From NCBI GenBank assembly GCA_021018995.1, contig CM037596.1, positions 88,977,184-89,041,183 on the forward strand: a DNA stretch of 64,000 nt, given 5' to 3'. The translations under genes and the position numbers were made by a program. The DNA is from Chloranthus sessilifolius. Lineage: Eukaryota > Streptophyta > Magnoliopsida > Chloranthales > Chloranthaceae. This document shows positions 12,395 to 22,404 of this stretch, in pieces; the stretch's first letter is position 1, and the number at the start of each line of letters is the position of its first letter. The notes under the pieces were generated by a model. That model saw nothing but the letters and a program-made list of their open reading frames with translations. It was not told where the DNA came from and did no database searches.

Positions 12395-13060
12395 AGCTTG
12401 AGCTTGTAGCCCTGGGACCATAGCGGCAGCAACAATTTACATGTTCCTTCTCAGATCCCTGTGGTGAGGATAACCTCTGTGGATGGCCTGTGACCATTTA
12501 AGTGGACACACTAAAGCCCTAGGGTGATTCCAAGCCCCAGATCTGAGAAGGATTCTTCTCCTCTGCACTTGAGCTTGTAGCCTTGTGAGAGGTTGTTGAA
12601 GGAACTAGCTCCCCTCTATTTTACTTGACCAATATCAAATGTTAGATCTGCGTTCTCTGTAGTGATTGCAGACTTATGTGCTGGGTCATTGCAGACCTTC
12701 TGTAGCAATGACCAGCTATTTTTAAGTCCCCAAATAACCCTTGGACAACTGTGGGATTTTCAAGAACTATTTGTTCCTATGAATGCCTGTCAGATTTGCA
12801 ACAGATTTGGGGAGCTTGTAGCCTGGAAAACATAGTGTCTGCAATAGTTTTAATGCTCTGATTTGATCAATTGGGTGGAGGATAATCTGTGACCATTTAA
12901 GTAGACAGGTTATAGCCTTAAGATAAGTTTATTCCATTTGATCAAATTGGTATTCTGATTTTCTTCATGTATCTTGATCCTCCTTATTGGATAGCCTGTG
13001 ACCATTAAAGTGGACAGGTTATAGCCTTAACGGACTAGGTTGAATCACAAGAGTGAGTTG
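12395..13060 (+). repeat. Degenerate repeated modules in A LTR 3' half
   Basis: Three copies of a phrase close to TGTGACCATTTAAGTGGACA occur near 12486, 12888 and 12990. Three copies of GAGCTTGTAGCC occur near 12398, 12565 and 12810. The same phrases recur in S1 (near 46145) and, inverted, in the minus-strand solo LTR (near 54170-54190 and 54600). They lie downstream of the TATA box, so in transcribed R/U5. Function unknown. Confidence 0.5.
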
Positions 13061-13669
13061 GATTCTTCTTCCCTGCTGAGGTTTTTGATAGCACTTCAGC
13101 AAGGATTCCTGCAGAAGTAGACCTAAGTCTGAGTTTCAAAACTGATATGAACTTGGCCTAGTAGTTTATTTCCCATCCTTATTATCTTTATTTTAATACA
13201 CACAATCACAACCTTCTTCATAACCCTTTCTTTAGGATAGGACTGCACTTTATTTCTCTTCTTTTAGTGGTAATTTAGTGTAGTTGTGACACCCAACTCC
13301 CTTTCTTTAGGATTGTCAGATCTGTAGTCAAATCTGGAGGCCTACTATTATAGACCATTTTGGGTTCTAGATCATTATCTCTGTGGGACCAACTCTTACT
13401 TAAAACTTGCTACAATAACCCTGTATCATGCAGGCTATGTGTACTTTAGGTTGATGTTTTCATAGCCATTTCACTCCACCTTTGTATTATGATATTTACC
13501 ATCTCATACCACTTTAAATAAACACCTAGTACACAAAGTATCTAACATCACTAAATACAAAACCTCCTCGCAACACAAAGTGAATATTAATGACGACGAA
13601 GTAGCCAATCATGCTACTCAACCCGCCTTGATCAAAGTCACTCTCCCTTGCTCCATCGCTTGACCTCAC

Positions 13670-14400
13670 ATGCCGACTAGGGAGAGAGTCCCATTGCATA
13701 ACCTCCTCCATCCCCACAATAACCCACGTCCCATCTTAACAAGATGCACATATCCAATGCTATCCTAATACCTAAGCTCATTGACATCAATCAATCATGC
13801 CGTCACGTCCCATCGTGACTCTAAAACCCCACCATGTGACCAAAGGAAGGCTCGACCAATGTTCCATCGCGAAAAGCCAAGAACGAGCCGCCTAAAAATC
13901 CTGCCACATCACTAAATCACACACTCATAAACATGTCCCGTCACGATGCAGCTACAATCTGATCTTGTCATATAACCCAAGATCTACCAAAGAAAGAAAT
14001 AGTTTTCTCCCCACACAAACCACCAATGTCCCATCACTGACTACACTTCTCCAGATCCCATTGCTAAGAGTCAAACCAGCGATAACAAAGCATACCGCTT
14101 CTACTACTGACCAAGGAGGCAACACAGAAATCACCTCGACAATTCATAAAAACCAACAAGAAGGCTTTGAGTTCATGTGAAAAATTCACATAAAAAGCTC
14201 AGTAGCCCGAGCGTGACAAGGCCCATTGATATGGGCGATGTAGGTGGTTACGTGATTCCTCATGCTTCCATAAAGAGCTCGAGTCCCCTCCATGACTTCA
14301 TCTCTAGACGCTTTTGTCCCATCACGCAACCTTATATGCCTAGAAAAGGCTACTCAAATGAGGAGAGGAAACTCTCTAATGTCCCATCTTGACGCCACCA
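13670..14400 (+). repeat. TCCCATCGCGA interspersed motif cluster (B1)
   Basis: About ten variants of GTCCCATCGCGA, for example TCCCATCGTGAC, GTTCCATCGCGAAAAG and GTCCCGTCACGATG, are scattered 40-100 bp apart in otherwise unrelated sequence. The same cluster occurs at the same place in B2/B3 (42540-43560) and B4 (51598-51930). Confidence 0.6.
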
Positions 14401-14439
14401 CAATAGCCAGCAATCCCATTCGCAAGAGAAAGCTTCCTG

Positions 14440-15503
14440 CTGGCAATAAATCAAGTAAGTAAAACACCCCTCTTTTATTCGATATTTCTCTATAAAATAT
14501 AATTACCTAATATTAAGTCAAATGTTTTCAAAACCCCACCCGTCTCTCTCGACTCGCAAATCACTGTAGTCCTCCCATAAGAGACAATCATCAGTATTCA
14601 TCGAGAAGGTTAGATGGAGCATCTGGCATACCAAGTGTTGTCTTGACAACCGCATGAACGGTCAAGTCAACAAATCTCGTACCGGTGGATCTGCTCAGCG
14701 ACGTCTCGGAAGCCATGTTTTCCACAGTTTTACAACCGAATTGATCTTAAGTTTAAAATCCTGAGCTTTAAAAATAAAAACTCCCTAATTATCAAAAATA
14801 AAAATAAAAAAATAAAAATAAAAATAAAAAATAAAAAATATATATAAATAAATAAATTTCTCCTTGCTATCAAAATTCTATCTCTCATCACTCCGATCCG
14901 TTCTATCCCTTGGAAAATCGAACACTAAGTATACTCAACTCTAAGAAATCACAAATGTCCACTGGAAAGGGACACCTGACGTACTATTGGTGTGAGCAAT
15001 GACGCACCTGGTCTGACATGACTTCTAAAAGCCTTCGCCATTACAGATATTATATCTTATCATCTGGTCTCTGGACCTTGTCTCTCAACATTCGTAAGAC
15101 GCCCCCTGATACGTCGACTGCATCATTTTCTCGTTATTTGACTACCCCTTGCAGCAAGTTGCGCCATGTGATGGGATGCCCTTGCACCCGCAGATGAGGA
15201 TATGATGATTCTCCTACCATTTGACTGCCCCTTGCAGCAAGTCGCGCCATGCGACGGGATGCCCCTTGCACCCACGGATTAGGATATGTTGATTTCCCAT
15301 TGACTACTACTCACAATATGTCGTGATACACGACACAATGGCCCTCGCATCCATAGCATGGAATACACCTTTCAACAGCTACCACTGGGCCCCTAAATGC
15401 TCCATTTTAGCTTGTGATAGATAAGAATGTGAAGCATTTCATGTCAGCATCCCCAATTCATACTTGTGGTTTCCTAAAAGAAACAAGAAGGCACCTCGGA
15501 AGA
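14440..15503 (+). other. B1 conserved pre-LTR non-coding region
   Basis: No ORF of note. An A-rich microsatellite lies at about 14790-14850. Two similar blocks (TTGCAGCAAGT...GCGACGGGATGCC...TTGCACCCACGGAT) at about 15150-15290 form a short direct duplication also present in B2/B3 (44210-44290) and B4 (52550-52600). Confidence 0.5.
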
Positions 15504-15574
15504 GGGGTGTCTACTTCTTCTAAGCATTCTTACTTCATAAGAACGAGTCGAAGAGGGGCATCTGTAGACACCCC
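15504..15574 (+). other. Polypurine tract and inverted-repeat hairpin at B1 LTR junction
   Basis: GGGGTGTCTAC (15504-15514) is the exact complement of GTAGACACCCC (15564-15574), the opening of the LTR. The polypurine tract AAGAGGGGCATC (15551-15562) lies within the loop-side arm. Inner pairing (CATTCTTA with TAAGAA) extends the hairpin. B3 and B4 repeat the arrangement. Confidence 0.6.
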
Positions 15575-15659
15575 AATTTTGCTCTCTCAGAGTATGCAAT
15601 CTTTTTCGGTCAACCTTCGACCTTGCCCATGACTTTCAAAAAGGACTCACCTTCTCTGA

Positions 15660-15830
15660 AAGCTTTAAGACCCTGACATGGGGACCATATGCTAAAACAA
15701 TAGTATATGGCTAAAACAATAGCTCTGTGACTCAGACCCCACAATCCTAATATGGGGACTATATACTGAAATAATAGTATATGGTCGAAGCACGGGCTGA
15801 AACAATAGCCTTGTGGTTCAGACCCCACTT
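15660..15830 (+). repeat. GAAACAAT-loop hairpins in B1 U3
   Basis: Each hairpin has a near-constant eight-base loop, (G/A)AAA(C/T)AAT, flanked by different but mutually complementary arms: CCATATGCT/AGTATATGG, CTATATACT/AGTATATGG and GGGCT/AGCCT. The array grows to three tandem units in B5 (62521-63010). Confidence 0.55.
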
Positions 15831-15846
15831 AGCCCTGAAAAAATCC

Positions 15847-16310
15847 TGAATTGTGCGCCCATACAAAAGCGCGCAATTCAATTGCACGCCCAGTAGCCAG
15901 CGTGCAATTGGCCCCTTTGTACCCACCCTAGGATTAGATTGCGCACATCACATCACGCGCGTAATCCAATTACACGCCCGATCACTGGCGTGCAATTAGT
16001 CCAATGTGGATCGATTTTTAACCTTTTAGAAGTCGCCTTAAGACCTTATTGCGCGTCTTAACCAGCACGTGAAATCGATTGCGCGCGCTGTGCATGACGC
16101 ACAATGAGTTCTAACATGATTAGAACTCGGACACCTGGTTGAGCCAGTCAGCCAGTCACTCACTGAGTCGGTCACCGACTCAGAGGTATTAAGCACCTGG
16201 AGTAGGGCACATAATCCGATTGAGTGCACCAGATAGGGCGCGCAATCAGATTTGACCGGCTAATTACGCACCTCCCACAGGGTGCGCAATTACCCAAATA
16301 CCTATAAATA
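15847..16310 (+). promoter_or_regulatory. B1 LTR promoter: AATTGCGC hairpin chain and TATA box
   Basis: A chain of hairpins. The first has a 12-bp stem (15847-15858 with 15869-15880, one G-T mismatch) and 10-nt loop. The second has a perfect 11-bp stem, CAATTGCACGC with GCGTGCAATTG (15879-15889 with 15900-15910), and a 10-nt loop. More follow to about 16290. TATAAATA at 16303-16310 is the TATA box. Confidence 0.6.
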
Positions 16311-16379
16311 GACCCCCTGCCCCACACCCAAAACAACATCAAGCAATCGATTTTTTGAGTTCATTTCTTATGAGTTTAG

Positions 16380-16840
16380 GGATTTCGAGACTTCCTCTTC
16401 AGTGCCTAGCTTTAGGTAAATTTCTAGTTCTAGTTCTTAATTGCTTTTCTAGTTTTAGGTTCTAGTCCTTAAGTTCTAGCTTTAGTTCTTAAGTTTATAG
16501 ATCTTAGACTTTAATTTCAATCTTAGATTATAGGTTTTAATTTCAATTTTAAACTCTATTTTTAATCTTTGGTTCTAGCTCTTAGTTCTTAGTACCAGTT
16601 CTTAGTTTAGGTCCTTAGATTTCAATTCTAGTTTTTAATCATAGTTATTAAATTCTGGACCATAATTCTGATTCTTATTCTCTAGATTTTAGTCTCTAAT
16701 TATTTTAGATCGTAACTTTAATTTCTCAAAGTTTAGTCTTAATATCGTTTAATTAATAATTTTCTTAATTTTAATTTTAATCTTCAAAATCTTAACTTTT
16801 CAATTAAAAATTAATTTTTTTAATCTATATTATTTTTAAA
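16380..16840 (+). repeat. TTCTAG-rich low-complexity stretch (B1)
   Basis: Downstream of the TATA box the sequence is built from short words TCTAGTTCTTAG and TTTTAG. The same stretch occurs in B2 (35500-35860), B3 (47360-47770) and B5 (63640-63990). Confidence 0.55.
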
Positions 16841-16949
16841 ATGACCCTTAGCCCATCAATTTTCCCAAGGGAGCTTACGGAGGGTACGCGGGAGTGGGGC
16901 TGATCCTCCTTAGCATAGTGGGCCAAACCTCCCCCCTTTTGAGATTTCT

Positions 16950-17440
16950 AGTAGTAGGAAATTTAAAATAATTAGATTTCTAACATAAGTAGGATATTTA
17001 AAGTAATTAGGCTTCTAATATATTTAGAAAATCTGAATCGATTAGACTTCTAATAGAATCAGAATATTCAAATTAATTAGATTTCTAGTAAAAGTAGAAC
17101 ACTTAAAGTAATTAGATTCCCAATAGACTTAGGATATCTAAGTTAATTAGAGTTCTAATAAAATTAGGATACTTAAAATAATTAGACTTCTAATAGATTT
17201 AGGAAATCTAGATTAATTAGACTTCTAATAGAGTTAGAATACTCAAAATAATCAGATTTTAATAATTAGATTCCTAACAGAATTAGGGCACTTAAGTTAA
17301 TTACACTTTTAATAAAATTAGGATACTTAGGAAAATTAGACTTCTAGTAGGATCAGAAGACTTTCCTAGTTAAACTTTCAGAATAATTAAAAGAGTAGAT
17401 TAATTAGACTTAGTGCAGGATTAGGAAACCAAAATAAACT
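16950..17440 (+). repeat. AATTAG tandem array, ~36-bp unit (B1)
   Basis: About thirteen degenerate units of AATTAGACTTCTAATAG plus ATTAGGATACTTAA, period close to 36 bp. B2 and B3 have only about six units each (36000-36240 and 47890-48140), so copy number differs between LTRs. Confidence 0.6.
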
Positions 17441-17710
17441 AAACATTCAAGCAACCAGTGCTGCTGACGTCGGCAGGCCGACAATTCAGTAAAGAAGTCA
17501 AACCCACATCCCGAAAGGCGTCATCAGTGATGTGTTACAGCGTCGATAAATATTTGCAGTTGGCAATCGCAACGAGCCGGGTACTTTCCTTTTAGGATTT
17601 ACTCCTTTTATCTCTTTATTTTTTATCACTTTCCGTTAGAGTCCATAAAGACCAAATTGGACCACTCTTTTCGGGGACCGAGAGGAACCCAGAAAAAGCG
17701 TGTACCAACA

Positions 17711-18461
17711 AAAGCCCCATTACAAGTCGAAGGAAAGACCTTTCTGATTTACGATTTGCAAAAGCATAAGCCTAGTAGAGATATGGATAACAAATATTAT
17801 GGATTATACAGGGAATCATAAGAATAAAATAAGATTATCTTTTCCATGAGATACATTAATTTTTGCAAGTATCTTTGACTGAATTTTTTTGAAAAAAAAA
17901 TTATAGAGAGAACCCAAAAAGTTTCGATATCGTTTTGAGAGTAATTCAATAGTGAGTTTTTGAATGAAAATATTTCCAAATCTGCAGTTTAGAAAAATTT
18001 ATGAAGAATAAATTGTACACTAATGCATATATACTCTGTGCTTATTATGAATTGAAATTGTTGGAGTTCTAATCAAAGATAACTGTTATAATAGAAAGTA
18101 AGGATAAAAGATTGATAATTTTGGAAAATAGTAATAAACTTATTTATTGACCAATTTAACCACTTAGGTAACATAGTTAATTTAATTAGTATAATAAAAT
18201 TAGCTTAGATTTTTAACTTTCATTTTCATTTAATTTTGAAAAATAATTTGAAAATTTCAAAAATATTTAAAGTTTATAGGTAACTTTACTGAAAACCTTC
18301 AGGAGACTACAACTCCTCCACTAGGGATTACCTAAGGCTTTAAAGGCTTGTTAAATCTGCTAAATGCAATCGTGCTCCTTATAAAAGGGGTAATTAATTT
18401 AAGTTCTTAGTTTATATATTTCCTTGTTTACTAGGGACTAGCAAAATGTAAGTTTAGGAGT
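17711..18461 (+). mobile_element. Element E, 3' UTR remnant (second Athila-like element)
   Basis: The part 18275-18461 matches the pre-LTR region of element A, including CTGAAAACC, CTCCTCCACTAGGGAT and the polypurine tract GTTTAGGAGTG. 17711-18274 is AT-rich non-coding sequence with one GATTTACGATTT near 17746, a word that clusters in this element's LTR. Confidence 0.6.
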
Positions 18462-18478
18462 GTGATCAGTCACATCAT
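18462..18478 (+). repeat. First 17 bp of E 3' LTR
   Basis: TGATCAGTCACATCAT follows the polypurine tract. The LTR is split here by B2 and resumes at 48450. Joining is inferred from the B2 target duplication and similarity to the start of the A LTR. Confidence 0.6.
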
Positions 18479-19227
18479 TGTAGACACCCCTATTTTGTCC
18501 TCTTAGAATATACAAACCTGTTCGGTCAATCTTTGACCTTGCCCACAATCTCCTAAAAAGAACTAACCTTCTCTGAAGACTTTAAACCCCTAATACAGGG
18601 ACCATGAACTGAAACAATAGTACATGTTTGAGACGCAGGCTAAAACAATAGCTCTGTGGCTCAGACTCAGCTCAAACTCAGGAAAATCTCAAATTATGCG
18701 TCCTGTCTAGCGCGTGTAACTCGATTGCACTCCCCATGGCTGGCGCGCAATTGGTCCCTCTTGGACTAGGATTTCACTTCCTGAGGACCGCCTTAGACCT
18801 TGATATTGCGTCCTTTCGGACACGCGCAATCATATTGAACGCTTCAATACCAGCGCATAATTAGTCCGTCTTGGACTGGCCTTTTACACTTCAAGAAACC
18901 GCCTATGACGCAATTGTATGCCCTATCTAGAGCGTGTATTCAAATTATGCGCCTCAGCACAAGCGTATAATTGGTTACTAAGAAAACCCAGTCACTAACT
19001 CCCTAGACCGCCTGAAATTCCCTATTAAGCGCATGAATTCAGCCACTTAATTGATTATGCGCCCTAATCAGGGCATGCAATTAGTCTAATTAGACTAGAA
19101 CTATCCTACCCGGTTGAGCCAGTCAGCCGGTCACTCACTGAGTCAGTCACAAACTCAAAATGATTGTGTGATGGATACTGGGTGCATAATTCAATTGAGC
19201 ACACCAAACATGGCGCATAATTAAAAT
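18479..19227 (+). repeat. B2 5' LTR, first part
   Basis: Starts TGTAGACACCCC and contains one GAAACAAT-type hairpin (near 18602-18630) and the start of the AATTGCGC cluster (18690-19220), then is interrupted by C at 19228. AAAAT (19223-19227) is the left target copy of C. Confidence 0.8.
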
Positions 19228-20747
19228 TGTAGACACCCAAATTCGGCCCAAGGCCCGATCGAAATATATTTCGAGAGAGGTACACTTTTGAGTTTTTTAT
19301 GGCATGTATGAAACCCTTAAGAACCTTCCTGAACCCTTAGGAACCCTCCCGAACCCTTAGAAATTAACCCTAACCTTCCCAAACCCATTAGAACCCTTTC
19401 CCGGACCAGTGTCAAACCCTCTCGAGTAGTGGTTTGAAAGAGGAGTGCTAAAATTTACACAAACCTTTTCATGAGCTTAGTTATACACCATTGTAAAGAA
19501 GACTTCTCCAACTTTCCAACAAGCTAAAAATCACCTCAATCGGAATTATCTATCAAAAGTTATGACCATTTGAAAATGGCTTGGCGCAACTAATAGTTGC
19601 GCCAAGCCATTTTCCCCCAGAATTTGCCTGAAGCAACTATTGGCGCAACTAATAGTTGCGTTAGGCCTTTTTCCCCTAGAAATGGTCTGGCACAACTAAT
19701 AATTGCACCAGGTATAAATGGGTCCCCCGGCTCCCTGAAGACTTGCAACTTCTAGGAAATCTCGCTCACTGTTTTACTGTACATATGTTTGGCACAACTA
19801 ATAGTTGCGTCAAGCATATGAGCAGTAACTGTACTTTTTGGCCTCAAATTTTGAAGTTAGGGTTTGACTTGTTGACCACCTCAATCCTTGGAGTGTGTTT
19901 TGATAGCTTTGTTGCACTCTTTTAACACCTATTTGTAGCCTGTAAGTGATCTAAACTATTAACCCATCATCCACCATTAAAGCCCATCTTCACACTTCTC
20001 TAAACCCTTGGAAACCTTAGATGCTAGATTACCTAATTTCTAACCTTGATTAGCATCTAAATATCCTTCTAATCCCTCCTTTTCCTATAAAAGGAGAGGC
20101 ACCCCCCCTTACAAAGGTTGAAAAAATTAGAGTTGAGAGTTTGCTTAAGAGAGAAAGAGCTTAAAGTGAGAAGTTCTTCCTCTCGTTTGTGCCCCAATTT
20201 CTACACAAATTCCAGAATTTAGGAACCCCCTTCCAAGCCTCATCTTTGATCCAAAAGCCTTAGTTTAGGAGTGTGCTATCACCTAAACTCCTCTCTCTAC
20301 CCCTTAGCTAGCAAGCTTTAGAGGTTAGAACTTTATTGCCTATCATACAAGTCATCAAGAGCTCATCAAAGCAAGCCACGTAAGGCTCTCCTAAGGTGCT
20401 ACAAGGGCCCGAGTGCTCCGGCTCTCTCCTTTCTTCTCCTATCTCTTTATAGCACTTCTTATCCTTGCATTTGTGCCGTTACGCCGCCGACTTTTCAGTA
20501 AGAGCGGAAGGGCACAAATAGGGTTTTAGAGCCCTTTGGGCAAGAAGAGGCTTCTTTTACTCCTGGCATTTCCCTTTCTAAGAGCCTTTGGTGTGGACCA
20601 GAATCAGAGTCATAATTTTAGCACTTCAGTGCTCATAAAAATGAACTAGGTTTCCTGGGACACCAAAAGCTCTGGGTGGCGACTCTATATTTTTGTTAGC
20701 GAGTGCATCGTCATGACAGGATCGTCAAAAAATCCCACGATGGCACA
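19228..20747 (+). repeat. 5' LTR of C
   Basis: 1,520 bp, TGTAGACACCCAAATT to GGCACA. It differs from the 3' LTR mainly by transitions, lacks a stretch of roughly 80 bp present at about 35050-35140, and keeps some 45 bp near 19470-19530 that the 3' copy lost. Confidence 0.85.
19573..20093 (+). promoter_or_regulatory. C 5' LTR promoter: four palindromes and TATA box
   Basis: Four palindromes with core GGCGCAACTAATAGTTGCGCC or close variants begin at about 19573, 19631, 19688 and 19789. The first is a perfect 20-bp inverted repeat (19573-19592 with 19594-19613) around a single A. TATAAAAG at 20086-20093 is the TATA box. Confidence 0.65.
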
Positions 20748-20749
20748 GA

Positions 20750-20768
20750 TGCTGACTCTGCTGGGGAT
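20750..20768 (+). other. Primer-binding site of C
   Basis: TGCTGACTCTGCTGGGGAT starts two bases after the LTR. It resembles the TGGCGACTCTGCTGGGGA primer sites of Tat-lineage elements; the priming tRNA (probably Arg) is not identified from the window. Confidence 0.55.
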
Positions 20769-20868
20769 AGCTTTTAGAGCTTCTCCTTGAAATTTGGTAA
20801 TTTTTTTTTTAAATAATCATTTTTGCTATTTTTTTATTATTTTTTTTATTTTCTCATCCCTACTTTTC

Positions 20869-21045
20869 CGTCATTTACATGCCTTAGCCGATCGGCGGGC
20901 TAACTTGTGCATAGTCCTTAATTTCCTTTATATTTCTGTCATTTTTTGGTGCCTTAGCTGATTGGCGGGCCTACTTATGTATTGTAATTTAATTTCTTTA
21001 CGTTTCTGTCATTTAAAGTGCCTTAGCCGATTGGCGGGCCTACTT
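20869..21045 (+). repeat. Three-copy tandem repeat in C leader
   Basis: Three units of about 60-70 bp, each with GCCTTAGCCGATTGGCGGGC (first copy CCGATCGGCGGG) followed by a T-rich tail ending TTTCTGTCATTT. Function unknown. Confidence 0.6.
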
Positions 21046-21556
21046 GTGCAAGCATATTTCGACAGTGGACGCTGGCCCATAGTGGCAGCACGAGGTCATC
21101 ACCCCCGACTTTTGGACTAAGGAATACTTTCATAAAAAAAAAATGTTTTAAAAAAAAAAAGAGTTAAAATTGAATCAAGAGTAGGGAACTTAATTAACTT
21201 GTTTTTACGAGGTAGATTTTCAAAGGGTTGAGTTTAGGCACACATACAGCCACTCGGGTCTTAGTATGGTGGCAGCCCCTAGTGGTGATGATCTAGAAAA
21301 GTCCCAGCTCACCTAGTATCTGAGAAGGCGCTTGCGCCGAAGGTATATCGGGTGGGTTCCCATTCCTACAAAGCTTAAAACCCTTGGGGAGCGCGCTAGC
21401 GAGTTATACCAGACTCAAATCTTCAGGCTTCAGTGAGGAGAGAACCAATCATATAAACAGTTAGTTCTCGGAAGCCCAGCTTCCACAAAAAACCAAAAAT
21501 AGACTCATTTCAGGTTGTTGTTCTCTGCTGTCATAGAATTCTAGAGCTTCATTTTT

Positions 21557-21725
21557 GCCTAGCGCAAGTATTAGTTACGCCAGTGTAAAATCTCGAAATT
21601 ATAACTGGCCCAACTAATAGTTGCGCCAGCTTTAAATCGGACAACTTTTACCTTGGCGCAACTAATAGTTATGCCAGTGTAAAAAGGAGGCTTTTCTGAC
21701 TTGGGGCATGTATTAGTTGCACCAA
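21557..21725 (+). promoter_or_regulatory. Internal copy of the C palindrome cluster
   Basis: Four variants of the LTR palindrome (near 21557, 21604, 21654 and 21703, spacing 47-50 bp) lie in the leader between the primer site and gag. No clear TATA box was seen between them and the gag ATG. Confidence 0.6.
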
Positions 21726-22404
21726 GCCTGCCTGGACAATAGCAACCTAAAATCTAAGGCTTTCTCACCTCCCGAATACCTCGATTAGTGTGCTTAGTGC
21801 CTTTATTTGGGCCCCGCCATCTCCGACACCCAATACGCCCATGTCGGTCAAAAAAAGGTGACTTCTTTTTTGCTCATTCCAGGGGATCGGGTTGTTCACC
21901 TTGATTTTTGTGCCTTCAATAGATCAAAGGTTTTCCTTTGATTCTTTCGAAGTACCTTGGAATAGTCGTTGCGGATCTTAAATTAGGGTACGAAGGCCAC
22001 CCGAGAAGGGAATTCTAAGGCCTCGGAACCTTTGTTTTCAAAAAAAAGTTTTCTCCAAAAAAAATTAAAAATAAAAAAACCTAAAAAATTAGATTCTTTG
22101 TGGTGCCGACACAACTGCATCATCTTGCCCTCCGTCGTCCTGTAGGGGAAGAAGGAGGATTTTTGGGCCTCACCCAAGGCACCCTTTCCTAACCCGTTCC
22201 CGAAGGATGTCATGGGTAGTGGACCCGGCTTACGCCGATCTCGACTCATCCCACCACATTCTCCATCCCACTCCCATTCGGGGGAAGCCTTCACATCCAT
22301 CCCCTTTTACCGTTTGACGCCCCCATTTTTCCAACCACCACTTCCCAAAATATCCTAAATCAACCCCCTCATTTCCCATCTTTTTCCCAAGCTACCTTTT
22401 CCCC
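21726..22404 (+). other. C leader before gag
   Basis: Non-coding. Contains an A/T-run segment near 22030-22090; nothing else recognised. Confidence 0.4.

Larger units (their letters stand above)
1..13547 (+). mobile_element. Athila-like Ty3/gypsy element A, 5' end outside window
   Basis: Order seen: gag C-terminus, protease, RT, RNase H, integrase, an extra ORF, 3' UTR, purine-rich tract and 3' LTR. Athila assignment rests on the gag tail wording (LRSG near 395-410), the LLDLGAS protease, the Athila-type RT and integrase, and a long extra ORF after pol. The 5' LTR and most of gag lie left of the window. Several frameshifts and stops make it inactive. It abuts family-B internal sequence at 13548, so it probably inserted into that B copy; the other target-site copy is off the window. 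Confidence 0.85.
10872..13547 (+). repeat. 3' LTR of element A
   Basis: Begins TGTTA and ends TAACA (an inverted repeat), 2,676 bp. It aligns in pieces with the minus-strand solo LTR at 53640-56112 and with S1 at 44839-46687, for example the block before the end (ACTTGCTACAAT ... TGCAGGCT). It contains the CTCGCGAG cluster, a TATA box at 12014-12022 and repeated modules in the 3' half. The right border is inferred from the terminal inverted repeat and from lengths in related LTRs. Confidence 0.75.
13548..17710 (+). mobile_element. Family-B element copy B1, 3' part only
   Basis: Contains B internal 3' sequence, polypurine tract and 3' LTR. It matches B2/B3 (42540-48444) and B4 (51220-53294) in order. 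Its left side is cut at 13548 by element A. No pol is visible. The LTR ends ACCAACA at 17710 and is followed by AAAGC. Confidence 0.8.
15563..17710 (+). repeat. 3' LTR of B1
   Basis: 2,148 bp from TGTAGACACCCC to GTACCAACA. In order: GAAACAAT-loop hairpins, AATTGCGC hairpin chain, TATA box at 16303-16310, TTCTAG-rich stretch, the conserved GGGAGCTTACGGAGGGTAC near 16868, an AATTAG tandem array, and a closing block shared with the other B LTRs (CTTTTCGGGGACCGA). Confidence 0.85.

Noticed and set aside
19310-19400. Telomere-like words (AACCCTAACC, CCCTTAG) in the C LTR
   Set aside because: They are part of a degenerate GAACCCTTAGGAACC repeat in both LTRs and not a run of the telomere unit.
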